Notes: a model not told the origin generated them from the sequence alone. Positions 1 to 8,922 are shown, counted from the stretch's first letter. The stretch is DNA of 64,000 nucleotides from Kordia zhangzhouensis (GCF_001005305.1 NZ_LBMH01000008.1:62001-126000); one strand, 5' to 3'. Made by a program: numbers and translations.

Positions 1-298
1 CATAATAATTAAAATATGGGGTGCCTTGAAAAATATCTCCCGCATCCAATACCAATGTATTAGGGTTTTCTTTGCGAATACTTTCAATCAATGTAGCTCT
101 TCGCGCGGCACCACCTTGGTTTGGATTTCTTGGATGACTTGCGTCAAAAGGATCAATATGACTGTGTACGTCGTTAGTATGTAAGATTGTAATATGTTTT
201 TTTGCCGAACTAGCAGTAAAACTTTGTAATGACAAACCACCTAATGTTACAAAAGTACTTGCGGCTAGTGATTGTTGTATAAAATCTCTTCTTTTCAT
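1..298 (-). CDS. Metallophosphatase / 5'-nucleotidase N-terminal part (partial)
   Basis: Only the first 99 codons are inside the window; the gene continues past position 1. The N-terminus reads MKRRDFIQQS followed by a hydrophobic stretch, a Tat-type signal peptide. The mature part begins with the metal-binding motif HTNDVHSH and later has DAGDIFQGT, the two N-terminal hallmarks of UshA-like calcineurin-fold phosphoesterases that remove phosphate from nucleotides outside the cytoplasm. It lies 10 bp after the gene for a 5'-nucleotidase C-terminal domain protein, so the two halves of a UshA-type enzyme appear to be encoded as separate neighbouring genes. The family is clear; the exact substrate is not. 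Confidence 0.88.
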   Translation of the reverse strand, partial: MKRRDFIQQSLAASTFVTLGGLSLQSFTASSAKKHITILHTNDVHSHIDPFDASHPRNPNQGGAARRATLIESIRKENPNTLVLDAGDIFQGTPYFNYY

Positions 299-308
299 TG
301 TAATTAGG

Positions 309-1058
309 TTATTGTTGTATAAATCGGTTGTCAAGTACAGCAGGAATCGTATCTACACCTTTAAAATAGTCAATCATTGCATTTCTAATTTTGTAGTCAA
401 GTATTTCTAATGAAACAGGATCTTTAAAGAAATTCATTCGATCACCTCCATTTTGTAAATAATCAGAAGTTACAACGGTATAAGTTTTACCTTCTTCAAT
501 GGGTTTGCCATTTATAAGCGCTTCTTTTACAGTAAAATCCTGATCTACTTTTAAAGTTAGCCCCGAAATTGGATGTGCTCGTTTAGCACTTGCTAAGTAA
601 TCAATCAGATTGCGAACATTTTCAGTCGTTAATTCAACAACTACAATCGAATTTTCAAAAGGCATTACATTGAAAGCGGTTTGTGTTTTGATAGGTCCTT
701 TTGGAATTGGAGCACGAATACCTCCATGATTTAACAAACAAATATCAATACTTTTTCCAGTTCGCTTTTTATAAATTGGCTCGCTCTGTGATTTGATTAA
801 ATCAGCCATTAAGTTTCCAATTGTACTTTCTAGTTCACCGTCATTTTTGTGCATATCTTTAGGAGCATAGCTAAGCACTTTGTTCATATCTTCTTCAATG
901 CGCTCACGAAACGGTTTAATGAAAGCTTCTATGTTTTGATCAGCAGCAATAGAATCATTGATATTGATACGTTTTCCTTCAATTCGAGTAACACTTTGTT
1001 TTTCCTGAGAGCAAGAAAAAACAAGTAAAATAGCAAAAAGAGCAATAATTTTTCTCAT
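309..1058 (-). CDS. 5'-nucleotidase C-terminal domain lipoprotein
   Basis: A 249-residue protein with a lipoprotein signal (hydrophobic stretch, then FSCSQ with the lipobox Cys at about residue 16). The rest matches the C-terminal substrate-binding domain of UshA-type 5'-nucleotidases: GGIRAPIPKG near residue 112, VMPFENSIVVVELT near 130 and the YLQNGGDRMNFF segment near 199 that stacks on the nucleobase in the family. There is no metallophosphatase domain in this polypeptide; that half is the next gene downstream. The pair probably forms a periplasmic or surface nucleotide-salvage system. The annotated ATG follows directly from the signal peptide. Confidence 0.87.
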   Translation of the reverse strand: MRKIIALFAILLVFSCSQEKQSVTRIEGKRININDSIAADQNIEAFIKPFRERIEEDMNKVLSYAPKDMHKNDGELESTIGNLMADLIKSQSEPIYKKRTGKSIDICLLNHGGIRAPIPKGPIKTQTAFNVMPFENSIVVVELTTENVRNLIDYLASAKRAHPISGLTLKVDQDFTVKEALINGKPIEEGKTYTVVTSDYLQNGGDRMNFFKDPVSLEILDYKIRNAMIDYFKGVDTIPAVLDNRFIQQ

Positions 1059-1286
1059 AAATTCAAAATATGCGGCAAATTATGAAAAATCAGAGATACT
1101 ACGTTTGTCAAGAACACTAAAAAATTATAAAAACACGTACTTTTTTTGTGAATAGAGCTTCAAAATCAACGTTCGTTGTTAAAATTCAACGCTTACGAAA
1201 TAATTTTTCATTTCAGGAAAAGCTCTCTTAACTTGCAGAAAACTAACGTTTGTGAGTGAAAAGGTTGGTTGAATATTTTATTTTTT
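1059..1286. other. Intergenic region without a recognisable gene
   Basis: This A+T-rich stretch separates the minus-strand 5'-nucleotidase genes from the plus-strand DUF6913-dapA unit. I see no coding region. A short inverted repeat (CAAC/GTTG around 1170-1181) lies inside it, and it ends at a strong plus-strand terminator that has no plus-strand gene in front of it, so a small transcript is possible but unproven. Confidence 0.4.
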
Positions 1287-1321
1287 AAGAGATGTATGTC
1301 TTTTTCATACATCTCTTTTTT
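1287..1321 (+). terminator. Intrinsic terminator with no upstream plus-strand gene
   Basis: A perfect 12-bp stem (AAGAGATGTATG at 1287-1298 with its complement at 1306-1317), a 7-nt loop and a run of six T on the plus strand (1316-1321). The minus-strand side has no T run, so it acts on plus-strand transcription. It lies 14 bp before the promoter of the next gene. Confidence 0.75.
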
Positions 1322-1334
1322 GATTGAAAAAGAG

Positions 1335-1342
1335 TATTTTTG
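1335..1342 (+). promoter_or_regulatory. Bacteroidota -7 element for the DUF6913-dapA unit
   Basis: TATTTTTG matches the Bacteroidota consensus TAnnTTTG. It is 19 bp before the chosen ATG at 1362, and this placement argues against the longer reading frame starting at 1269, which would begin upstream of the promoter. No convincing -33 TTTG at normal spacing was seen. Confidence 0.6.
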
Positions 1343-1361
1343 CGTACAATTAATTTTTATC

Positions 1362-1874
1362 ATGTTCATCAAAACGCTTCAATACAAATCCGCAAAAAAA
1401 GCGCTCTATAAAAAACTAGCTACGGTTACTGAAAAAGAAATTAGTAAAACGCCTGTAAAACGTATAGGAGTTATTTTTGATGCTGACCAAATTGAAAAAA
1501 AAGAAACACTTATTTCAGGGCTACGTACAATTGCTGAAGTAACTGAAATGTGTTATCACAAAGATTTTAAAAAAACACGAACAATTTCATATCCCGTATT
1601 TTATGAAAAAGATTTTGGATGGAAAGGAAAAACCAGTTCGTCCGAATTGCAAGCATTTTTAAATACTCCATTTGATCTTTTGATTAGTTATTATGAAAAT
1701 GATACTTTGCCTTTAGCATTAGCTTCAGGCTTGCAAGTCTCTAATTTTAAAATTGGGATTGCAGGAACTAATCAAGCCATACATGATATGATTATCCAAA
1801 CCAAAACAAAGGATGTTCAGGTATTTATAAAAGAATTACAGACATATTTACACATACTTAATAAACTATCATAA
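1362..1874 (+). CDS. DUF6913-type conserved protein
   Basis: A 170-residue soluble protein. The reading frame is open from 1269, but those 31 codons cover a terminator hairpin and the promoter, so the start is placed at the ATG beginning [10 protein letters not shown]. It has a basic, helix-rich N-terminus, then RIGVIFDAD around residue 35 and [10 protein letters not shown] around 105, a pattern I recognise as the DUF6913 family, which sits ahead of dapA in flavobacteria. Its stop overlaps the dapA start (TAATG), which indicates translational coupling. No function is known to me. Confidence 0.75.
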   Translation: MFIKTLQYKSAKKALYKKLATVTEKEISKTPVKRIGVIFDADQIEKKETLISGLRTIAEVTEMCYHKDFKKTRTISYPVFYEKDFGWKGKTSSSELQAFLNTPFDLLISYYENDTLPLALASGLQVSNFKIGIAGTNQAIHDMIIQTKTKDVQVFIKELQTYLHILNKLS

Positions 1875-2755
1875 TGAAGAAATTCGTAGGAACTGGAGTA
1901 GCCTTAGTTACCCCTTTTAAAAAAGATACATCTGTAGATACAGAAGCATTAAAAAATATTGTTACTCATGTGATTGAAGGAGGAATAGACTATTTGGTGG
2001 TGCTAGGAACAACGGCAGAAAGTGCTGTACTTACTCAACAAGAAAAGCAATTGGTTATTGATACTGTTGTAGAAACAAATCATAAGCGATTGCCTATTGT
2101 ATTAGGAATAGGAGGAAACAATACGGCTGCTGTTGTAAATGAACTTACAACAACAAATCTAGAACATGTTGATGCACTATTATCGGTGTCCCCATTTTAT
2201 AATAAACCTACACAAGAAGGAATTTATCAACACTTTAAAGCAGTGGCAACAGCTAGTTCCAAACCCATTATTTTATATAACGTACCAGGAAGAACAGCTA
2301 GTAATATGTTGCCTGAAACAGTATTGCGATTAGCCAATGAATTTGATAACATTATAGGTGTTAAAGAAGCAGCAGGTGATATGGTACAGGCAATGCGACT
2401 CATTAAAAATGCACCAAAAGACTTTCTAGTGATTTCAGGAGATGATATGATTACCTTGCCTATGATTTTAACAGGAGGATCTGGTGTGATTTCTGTTATT
2501 GGACAAGGATATCCAAAAGAATTTTCTGAAATGGTTCGTCTCGCTTTGGCAGGAAATACGGTAGAAGCTACTGCGCTTCATTACAAGCTTATGCCTTCAA
2601 TTGATTATATTTTTGAAGAAGGAAACCCAGCAGGAATTAAAGCCGTTTTCGAGCTTTTAAATTTAGCTACGGCAACTGTTCGATTGCCTCTTGTAGAAGC
2701 TTCTGTAACATTAAAAGAAAAGTTACGTAACTTTACTGAGAGATTGAATTCATAA
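1874..2755 (+). CDS. dapA: 4-hydroxy-tetrahydrodipicolinate synthase
   Basis: DapA condenses pyruvate with aspartate semialdehyde, the first committed step to lysine and diaminopimelate for peptidoglycan. The 293-residue length is normal for this TIM barrel. Visible active-site features are GTTAES at residues 45-50, YNVPGRT with Tyr135 and Arg140, and the Schiff-base Lys164 in IGVKEAAGD. The start codon overlaps the stop of the DUF6913 gene by one base, so the two are cotranscribed, and a potassium-channel gene follows 6 bp after its stop. The assignment is secure at family level; a paralogue with another aldol substrate is unlikely given the intact motif set and housekeeping location. Confidence 0.95.
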   Translation: MKKFVGTGVALVTPFKKDTSVDTEALKNIVTHVIEGGIDYLVVLGTTAESAVLTQQEKQLVIDTVVETNHKRLPIVLGIGGNNTAAVVNELTTTNLEHVDALLSVSPFYNKPTQEGIYQHFKAVATASSKPIILYNVPGRTASNMLPETVLRLANEFDNIIGVKEAAGDMVQAMRLIKNAPKDFLVISGDDMITLPMILTGGSGVISVIGQGYPKEFSEMVRLALAGNTVEATALHYKLMPSIDYIFEEGNPAGIKAVFELLNLATATVRLPLVEASVTLKEKLRNFTERLNS

Positions 2756-2761
2756 AGTTAC

Positions 2762-3760
2762 ATGGCTCGAAAGGTAAAAGATCCAGGGCTAGGAGAGTCC
2801 ACCACTACATCGGCAAAACGAATTGTAAATAAAGATGGTTCGTTTAATATCAAGCATTTACATGGCAAGACAGGAATTGCTGCCTTGTATGCATACTTGG
2901 TCGATATTAGTTGGACACACTTTTTTTTGCTTGTTTTCTCAGCCTATTTTGTATTGAATATGGTTTTTGCTAGTGTATATATGCTTATTGGTGTACAATA
3001 CATTTCAGTAACGCCACAATCATTTTTGAGGGATTTTGTCAATGCCTTTTTCTTTTCCTCTCAAACCATTACAACTTTAGGATATGGAGCAATGGCGCCA
3101 ACAAATATAGCAGCCGGTATAGTATCTAGCTTTGAAGCTTTATTTGGATTGTTAAGTTTTTCGTTCGTGACAGGATTGTTATATGGTCGCTTTTCAAAAC
3201 CGAAAGCGTCTATTGAGTTTAGTGAACATATTATTTATCGTGATTTTAAAGAAGGCAAAGCTTTAATGTTCCGATTGATGAATAGCAAAACGGATGTGAT
3301 GATTAATCCGCGAGTAACAGTTACTCTTGCAATCACAGAACTAGATAAAGAACAAGGATATAAGCGTAATTTTTACCAAATAAACTTAGAAAGAAATCAT
3401 ATTACGTATTTGCCAACTACATGGACTATAGTACATGAAATTGATAAAGACTCTCCTTTAGAAAAATTTTCAGAAGAGGAATTGAAACAACTCAATGGAG
3501 AATTCCTGATTATGGTAACATATTATGATGAGGCGTTTAATGAAGAAGTGTATCGCTTGCATTCGTATACTTTTAAAGAACTACTTATAGATGTGGCTTT
3601 TGAAAAAGCGTTTTATTATGACGAAGATGGCTATACTGTATTAGATCACAAAAAAATAAGCCATACAGAAAAGTTTACGTCTTCTGAAACTTCGAAAACT
3701 ATGAGCAACTCCAACTTGAAGAAACAGGAAGCTTTCTCTCAGCAAACAAACAAAAATTAA
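2762..3760 (+). CDS. Inward-rectifier (Kir-type) potassium channel
   Basis: A 332-residue protein with two transmembrane segments (about 53-77 and 116-142) around a pore loop with the selectivity filter TTLGYGAM at 104-111. From about residue 148 it continues as a soluble domain with the KASIEFSEHIIYR start typical of the cytoplasmic immunoglobulin-like domain of KirBac channels. This architecture is Kir, not the six-helix voltage-gated type found elsewhere in the window. It would conduct K+ across the inner membrane. It lies 6 bp after dapA and about 120 bp before bamD, between otherwise housekeeping genes. The last 30 residues are polar and probably disordered. Confidence 0.9.
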   Translation: MARKVKDPGLGESTTTSAKRIVNKDGSFNIKHLHGKTGIAALYAYLVDISWTHFFLLVFSAYFVLNMVFASVYMLIGVQYISVTPQSFLRDFVNAFFFSSQTITTLGYGAMAPTNIAAGIVSSFEALFGLLSFSFVTGLLYGRFSKPKASIEFSEHIIYRDFKEGKALMFRLMNSKTDVMINPRVTVTLAITELDKEQGYKRNFYQINLERNHITYLPTTWTIVHEIDKDSPLEKFSEEELKQLNGEFLIMVTYYDEAFNEEVYRLHSYTFKELLIDVAFEKAFYYDEDGYTVLDHKKISHTEKFTSSETSKTMSNSNLKKQEAFSQQTNKN

Positions 3761-3867
3761 CAGAGCAGCCATTAAAAAGTTAAATCTATAATAAAGTGTG
3801 CTAAAAACAGAATTCTAAAGTTAATTTAGCGACATTAAAAATGTTTTTATAATATATAATAAATACC

Positions 3868-3875
3868 TATTTTTG
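3868..3875 (+). promoter_or_regulatory. -7 element directly before bamD
   Basis: TATTTTTG fits TAnnTTTG and ends only 4 bp before the ATG at 3880. By the spacing seen at the SRP RNA promoter (RNA start about 5 nt after the element) transcription would begin at the start codon, giving a leaderless mRNA or use of the second ATG at 3892. Confidence 0.6.
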
Positions 3876-3879
3876 CCAG

Positions 3880-4686
3880 ATGTTTAAAAAGATGAGGAAA
3901 TTTTTATTTTTAGCCGCTATTGTGGCAACATTAGCTTCTTGTAGTGAGTACCAAAAAGCGCTGAAGTCTGAAGATACCAAAGTAAAGTATGAACTGGCTG
4001 AACGTTTATATAAAGAGGGAAAGTTCAAAAAGGCTAGTCGTTTGTTTGAACAAGTAGTGCCAAGATATAGAGGGAAACCGCAAGGAGAGCGTGTGACATT
4101 TTTATATGCAAAATCATTATTTGAGATAGAACAATACATTATTTCTGGCTACCAATTTGAGCGTTTTGTACGTTCATACCCAAAAAGTGATAGTATACAA
4201 ACAGCTTCATTTTATGAAGCAAAAAGCTATTACATGGAATCGCCTCGTTACAGTGTTGATCAAAGAGAAACAATAAAAGCGATTGATAAGTTGCAGTCAT
4301 TCATCAATATTTATCCTAACTCTAAACATTTAGATGAAGCCAACGCAATGGTAGACGAGTTGACTACAAAAATTGAGAAAAAGGCGTTTGAAATTGCAAA
4401 ACAATACAATACAATTTCTGACTATAAATCATCAATCAAAGCTGTAGAAAACTTCCTTTCAGATTATCCAGGAACAAAATTTAGAGAAGATGCTATGTAC
4501 TTAAAACTGGATGCCATGTATAACTTGGCTCTCAAAAGTTTTGAGTCATTAATGGAAGAACGTTTTAACGAAGCTGCATCTGCCTATAAAACATTGGTAA
4601 AGTTTTACCCAGAATCAAAGTATAAAGAAGAAGCTGATAAAATCATGGCTTCAATCACAGAAGAATTAGCAAAATTTTCAAAATAA
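3880..4686 (+). CDS. bamD: Outer membrane assembly lipoprotein BamD
   Basis: BamD is the essential lipoprotein of the BAM complex that folds beta-barrels into the outer membrane. The protein has 268 residues, with a signal peptide ending LATLASCSEY (lipobox Cys at about 21) and then tetratricopeptide-type helices; typical stretches are LAERLYKEGKFKKASRLFEQ and ISGYQFERFVRSYP. The length is normal for the family. There are two possible starts, 3880 and 3892 (MRKFLF); both keep the signal peptide, and the very close promoter makes the second plausible. It is followed 9 bp later by rpoZ and then coaBC, a conserved flavobacterial order. Confidence 0.93.
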   Translation: MFKKMRKFLFLAAIVATLASCSEYQKALKSEDTKVKYELAERLYKEGKFKKASRLFEQVVPRYRGKPQGERVTFLYAKSLFEIEQYIISGYQFERFVRSYPKSDSIQTASFYEAKSYYMESPRYSVDQRETIKAIDKLQSFINIYPNSKHLDEANAMVDELTTKIEKKAFEIAKQYNTISDYKSSIKAVENFLSDYPGTKFREDAMYLKLDAMYNLALKSFESLMEERFNEAASAYKTLVKFYPESKYKEEADKIMASITEELAKFSK

Positions 4687-4695
4687 CCCTATAAT

Positions 4696-5022
4696 ATGGT
4701 TGATATTAAAAACTTAGATGCTCCTATAAGCACAAAGACTATTGAAAGAAATCAATTTGATGCTCCGACCAACAATATTTACGAAGCAATTTCTGTAGTA
4801 GCGAAAAGAGCGGTGCAGATTAACTCTGAAATCAAAAAAGAATTGATTGAAAAATTAGACGAGTTTGCTACGCATAATGATAGTTTGGAAGAGATCTTTG
4901 AAAACAAAGAGCAGATAGAAGTATCAAAATTTTATGAAAAACTTCCTAAACCACATGCTATTGCTGTACAAGAATGGTTGGAAGACAAAATTTATTACCG
5001 TAACACAAAAGAAGAAGCTTAA
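4696..5022 (+). CDS. rpoZ: RNA polymerase omega subunit (Bacteroidota type)
   Basis: A 108-residue acidic protein. The segment NNIYEAISVVAKRAVQINSE (residues 27-46) matches the omega fold that clamps the beta' subunit, in the diverged Bacteroidota version. It stands between bamD and coaBC, where this subunit is found in flavobacteria; elsewhere rpoZ is often next to gmk and coaBC too. The C-terminal half (KLPKPHAIAVQEWLEDKIYY) is the lineage-specific extension. Gaps of 9 bp before and 3 bp after imply one operon. Identification rests on this segment and on synteny. Confidence 0.88.
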   Translation: MVDIKNLDAPISTKTIERNQFDAPTNNIYEAISVVAKRAVQINSEIKKELIEKLDEFATHNDSLEEIFENKEQIEVSKFYEKLPKPHAIAVQEWLEDKIYYRNTKEEA

Positions 5023-5025
5023 TTT

Positions 5026-6237
5026 ATGTCAATTTTAAGGGGCAAAAAAGTATTATTAGGTATCACTGCTGGAATTGCCGCTTATAAGACAGCTTCTCTA
5101 GTACGGTTATTCATTAAAGCAGGCGCAGAAGTCCAAGTGATTATGACGCCTGCTGCTAAAGACTTTATTACACCGTTAACACTTTCTACGTTATCTAAAA
5201 ATCCTGTGCATTCGTCATTTACTAATGAAGATGATGAAAATGCGGTGTGGACTAATCATGTTGAGTTAGGATTGTGGGCAGACTTCATGTTAATAGCACC
5301 TGCAACGGCCAACACCATGTCCAAAATGGCTTCAGGAACGAGTGATAATTTATTGCTTGCAACGTATCTATCGGCCAAATGCCCAGTGTATTTTGCACCA
5401 GCAATGGATCTGGATATGTACAAACATCCTTCTACAAAAGCATCTTTTGATAAATTAACCAGTTTTGGAAATACCATGATTCCTGCTACCAGTGGGGAAT
5501 TGGCAAGTGGTTTAGTAGGAGAAGGGCGCATGGCAGAGCCAGAAGATATTGTACAATTTATAGAAAAAGATATTTTAAACTCATTACCTCTTAAAGGTAA
5601 AAAAGTACTTATTACGGCTGGACCTACATATGAAGCTATTGACCCTGTACGTTTTATAGGAAATCATTCTTCAGGGAAAATGGGTTTTGAGCTGGCGCGA
5701 GTTGCTGCAAATTTAGGAGCTGAGGTTGTTTTGGTTGCAGGACCTAATCATCAGCAAATACAGCACAGTGCTGTACAATTGGTGCATGTTGTTAGTGGTG
5801 ATGATATGTATACTGCTGCTCATGCAGATTTTCCTTCGGCTGATATTGCAATACTTTCTGCTGCAGTTTCAGATTATAAACCAAAAAATGTTGCTTCTCA
5901 GAAAATAAAAAAGAACGATACATCGTTACACTTAGAGTTGGTTAAAACCAAAGATATATTGGCGTCTCTTGGAGAAATTAAAAAAAATCAATTTCTAGTT
6001 GGTTTTGCGCTTGAAACGAATAATGAACTAGAAAATGCAAAAGGGAAACTCACGCGAAAAAATTTAGACATGATTGTGTTGAATTCTCTAAATGACAAAG
6101 GAGCTGGATTTGGAAAACCAACAAATAAAATTACGATAATTGATAAAAAAATGAATACCTTAGCTTTTGAACTGAAAAGTAAAGCTGAAGTTGCCAGCGA
6201 TATATTCAACGAAATTTTAAAGCAAATCCATGCGTAA
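5026..6237 (+). CDS. coaBC: Bifunctional CoaBC (PPC decarboxylase / PPC synthetase)
   Basis: The enzyme joins 4'-phosphopantothenate to cysteine and decarboxylates the product to phosphopantetheine in CoA synthesis. Residues 1-180 are the flavin-dependent decarboxylase: GITAGIAAYK, catalytic His78 in NHVELG, PATANT at 92-97 and PAMDLDMY. Residues 188-403 are the ligase: NHSSGKMGF with Asn213 and the KIKK lysine. The substrate flap reads ASGLVGEGRM; the active-site Cys that E. coli has here (ACGDIGPGRM) is Ser161. All other motifs are intact, so I regard the enzyme as functional with a lineage variant flap. The last 8 bp overlap the next gene. Confidence 0.94.
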   Translation: MSILRGKKVLLGITAGIAAYKTASLVRLFIKAGAEVQVIMTPAAKDFITPLTLSTLSKNPVHSSFTNEDDENAVWTNHVELGLWADFMLIAPATANTMSKMASGTSDNLLLATYLSAKCPVYFAPAMDLDMYKHPSTKASFDKLTSFGNTMIPATSGELASGLVGEGRMAEPEDIVQFIEKDILNSLPLKGKKVLITAGPTYEAIDPVRFIGNHSSGKMGFELARVAANLGAEVVLVAGPNHQQIQHSAVQLVHVVSGDDMYTAAHADFPSADIAILSAAVSDYKPKNVASQKIKKNDTSLHLELVKTKDILASLGEIKKNQFLVGFALETNNELENAKGKLTRKNLDMIVLNSLNDKGAGFGKPTNKITIIDKKMNTLAFELKSKAEVASDIFNEILKQIHA

Positions 6238-7120
6238 TCTTGTACTAAGTATTTTATGTTGTTGTGTGACACTTTTTATGTCTGCACAAGAATTGAATTG
6301 TCAAATTACTGTAGACACACAACAAATCAATCAAACCAATCAGCAAATTTTCAAAACATTAGAACGTTCGCTAACTGATTTTGTAAACAAAACGCAATGG
6401 ACCAACAAAAAGTTTGCTCCGCAGGAACGTATCAATTGTAGTATGGTAATTAATGTGTCGCAATACAATTCAGATGAATTTGTTGCGACGATTCAAGTAC
6501 AATCATCACGACCTGTATATAACTCTTCATTTGAATCGCCTGTATTCAATTTTAACGATCGTCAATTTCGATTTATTTATCAAGAATTTCAGCCAATCGT
6601 TTACAATCCAAATGCATTTACGTCCAATCTGGTTTCTGTAATTTCATATTATGTATACGTAATTTTAGGTATAGATGCTGATACGTTTTCGCTTCGTGGC
6701 GGTTCTGATTATTTTGCCCAAGCACAACAAATTGTCAATTTATCTCAAACAAGTCCTTTTTTAGGATGGAAAGAAGCCGATGGCAATCGTACACGTTGGA
6801 CTTTATTGGATAATATGCTCAATAATACACACAAAGAATATAGAACGGTAATGTATAATTACCATCGTGTAGGTTTGGATGTTATGGCAGATGATCCAAG
6901 AGCAGGAAAAGAAGCCATCAGTGGAACGTTGGAACTCTTTAAAGCATTGTATAATCGTAGACCAAATTCATTTTTGTTGCAAACCTTTTTTGATGCAAAA
7001 GCCGAAGAAATACAAAGTATATTTTCTGGTGGACCTAAAATTAATGTGGTTCGATTAGTAGAAACTCTTAATAAAGTAGCTGCATTTCACTCTTCTAAGT
7101 GGGGAAAAATTAAATTCTGA
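6230..7120 (+). CDS. DUF4835 (PorD-type) secreted protein
   Basis: A 296-residue protein with a signal peptide (LSILCCCVTLFMSAQ, mature Gln at +1). The mature region, with YVILGIDADTFSLRGG near residue 140 and GWKEADGNRTRWTL near 180, matches DUF4835, whose member PorD is required for type IX secretion in Porphyromonas. It is the fixed neighbour of coaBC and recN in flavobacteria. It overlaps the coaBC stop by 8 bp. Its role in the T9SS of this organism is inferred from the family and from the presence of T9SS cargo genes at 9944-21142. Confidence 0.85.
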   Translation: MRNLVLSILCCCVTLFMSAQELNCQITVDTQQINQTNQQIFKTLERSLTDFVNKTQWTNKKFAPQERINCSMVINVSQYNSDEFVATIQVQSSRPVYNSSFESPVFNFNDRQFRFIYQEFQPIVYNPNAFTSNLVSVISYYVYVILGIDADTFSLRGGSDYFAQAQQIVNLSQTSPFLGWKEADGNRTRWTLLDNMLNNTHKEYRTVMYNYHRVGLDVMADDPRAGKEAISGTLELFKALYNRRPNSFLLQTFFDAKAEEIQSIFSGGPKINVVRLVETLNKVAAFHSSKWGKIKF

Positions 7121-7121
7121 T

Positions 7122-7155
7122 TTTGGTAAAAAATTAGAGCAATACACTATTTTTG
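7122..7155 (+). promoter_or_regulatory. Promoter for recN
   Basis: TTTG at 7122-7125, a 22-bp spacer and TATTTTTG at 7148-7155, matching the Bacteroidota two-part consensus. It lies 32 bp before the recN TTG start and begins right after the stop of the DUF4835 gene. Confidence 0.65.
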
Positions 7156-7187
7156 TGTTTAGATTTTAAAAATTAAAATTTGACGAA

Positions 7188-8843
7188 TTGCTCACAAAAC
7201 TTTCTATAAAAAACTTCGCATTAATAGATTCTTTACAAGTAGAATTTGATAAAGGATTTACAATTATTACAGGAGAAACTGGAGCGGGAAAATCGATTCT
7301 CTTGGGTGGATTGGCTCTCATTTTAGGAAAAAGAGCAGATTTAACTTCTCTTAAAAACAAGGAACGTAAGTGCGTGATTGAAGCAGAATTTGCGGTTAAA
7401 GAATATCAACTTACTACTTTTTTTACAGAAAATGATCTCGATTATGAAGATTACACAATCATTCGTCGGGAAATATTACCTTCTGGGAAATCACGAGCTT
7501 TTATCAATGATGTACCTGTTCGTTTGGACGTGTTACAAAACTTGGGTGCTCAACTTATAGATATTCATTCACAACATCAAACGTTGCAACTTACTGACGA
7601 TCAATTTCAGTTTCAAGTAATTGATACCTTGGCAAATATCTCAGAAGAAATTGATTCCTATCAGCAATTATTATCCAACTATCATCGTACTCAAAAAGAG
7701 TTGCGAAAGATACAAGAGGAACGAACAGCACTAGAAAAAGAACATGATTACAACATGTTCTTATTAAAGGAATTGGAAGAAGCTAAATTAGAAGGTTTGG
7801 TGCTAAGTGACTTAGAATCGCAATACGAACGTCTGAACAATACAGAAGAAATTAAAACCAATTTAAGTGCTGCTGAACAATTATTAGGAGATGAACAAAT
7901 AGGGATTCTTAACTTGCTTTCAGAATTGCGTGTTGCTTCGGGAAAATTATCAAACATTGCACCCGAATTTCAACAATTGGCAGAACGCATCAAGAGTTCA
8001 TACATTGAGTTGGATGATATTTACAATGATGTGAATACACTACAAGGAGAAACTGAATTTGACCCGGAGTTATTAGATGAAGTTTCTGCAAAACTTCAGA
8101 AAATCTTTGATCTTCAAAAAAAGCATGGAGTACAAACTTTAGAAGAACTGCTCACTATTCAAGGAGAATTATCACAAAAAGCATTGACTTCGGCTACTAT
8201 TGATGAGGTAATTCAAGCCAAAGAAAAAATGTTGAATGAGTTAAAAAAACAACTAACTCATATAGGAAAAACGATTCATAAAAAGCGCACTGAAAATATC
8301 CCTGCATTAACAACACAATTGGAAACAATGCTTGCTACACTAGGTATGCCTAATGCTCGTTTTAAAATTGATGTTCAGTTTGCGAATCGTTTTTTTAGCA
8401 ATGGAATGGACGAACTACAATTTTTATTTGCTGCAAATAAAGGAGGGCATTTTAATGAATTGAAAAAGGCTGCTTCTGGCGGAGAATTATCACGCGTTAT
8501 GCTATGCATCAAAGCAATCCTTTCAAAATATATGTTGTTACCTACTATCATGTTTGACGAAATTGATACAGGAGTTTCTGGAGAAGTAGCTAACAAAATG
8601 GCAATCATTATGCAAGAAATGAGCAAGAGTATGCAGGTATTTTCTATTACGCATTTACCTCAAATTGCTGCCAAAGGAGCACAACATTATAAAGTGTACA
8701 AAAAAGATATTGATAATGTTACTTCTACACATTTAAAACAATTACAACAAGAAGAACGTATACAAGAAATAGCGCAGATGTTAAGCGGAGCAAAGATCTC
8801 AGACTCTGCGTTGGCAAATGCCAAGGAATTATTAAAAGCATAA
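7188..8843 (+). CDS. recN: DNA repair protein RecN
   Basis: RecN is an SMC-like ATPase acting at DNA double-strand breaks. The 551 residues show Walker A GETGAGKS at 29-36, a long coiled-coil middle (about 150-390), the ABC signature ASGGELSRVMLCIK near residue 430, and Walker B TIMFDEIDTGVSG, followed by the His switch ITHLPQIA. The start is a TTG: the N-terminal LTKLSIKNFALI is the conserved beginning of the family, no in-frame ATG or GTG fits, and the promoter is 32 bp upstream. It stands between the DUF4835 gene and fabI. Confidence 0.94.
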   Translation: MLTKLSIKNFALIDSLQVEFDKGFTIITGETGAGKSILLGGLALILGKRADLTSLKNKERKCVIEAEFAVKEYQLTTFFTENDLDYEDYTIIRREILPSGKSRAFINDVPVRLDVLQNLGAQLIDIHSQHQTLQLTDDQFQFQVIDTLANISEEIDSYQQLLSNYHRTQKELRKIQEERTALEKEHDYNMFLLKELEEAKLEGLVLSDLESQYERLNNTEEIKTNLSAAEQLLGDEQIGILNLLSELRVASGKLSNIAPEFQQLAERIKSSYIELDDIYNDVNTLQGETEFDPELLDEVSAKLQKIFDLQKKHGVQTLEELLTIQGELSQKALTSATIDEVIQAKEKMLNELKKQLTHIGKTIHKKRTENIPALTTQLETMLATLGMPNARFKIDVQFANRFFSNGMDELQFLFAANKGGHFNELKKAASGGELSRVMLCIKAILSKYMLLPTIMFDEIDTGVSGEVANKMAIIMQEMSKSMQVFSITHLPQIAAKGAQHYKVYKKDIDNVTSTHLKQLQQEERIQEIAQMLSGAKISDSALANAKELLKA

Positions 8844-8886
8844 TAAGATTCGTTCGTGAGAAAACGATCAATTCAATCTTTTACCA

Positions 8887-8894
8887 TATATTTG
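8887..8894 (+). promoter_or_regulatory. -7 element for fabI
   Basis: TATATTTG, an exact TAnnTTTG match, 28 bp before the fabI ATG. An A-rich stretch with AAAGAAG lies just before the start codon. No clear -33 TTTG was found. Confidence 0.6.
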
Positions 8895-8922
8895 AACCAC
8901 TAAACAACTAAAAAGAAGAAGC

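Noticed and set aside
1269-1361. Longer N-terminus for the DUF6913 protein
   Set aside because: The extra codons run through a terminator hairpin and the promoter element.
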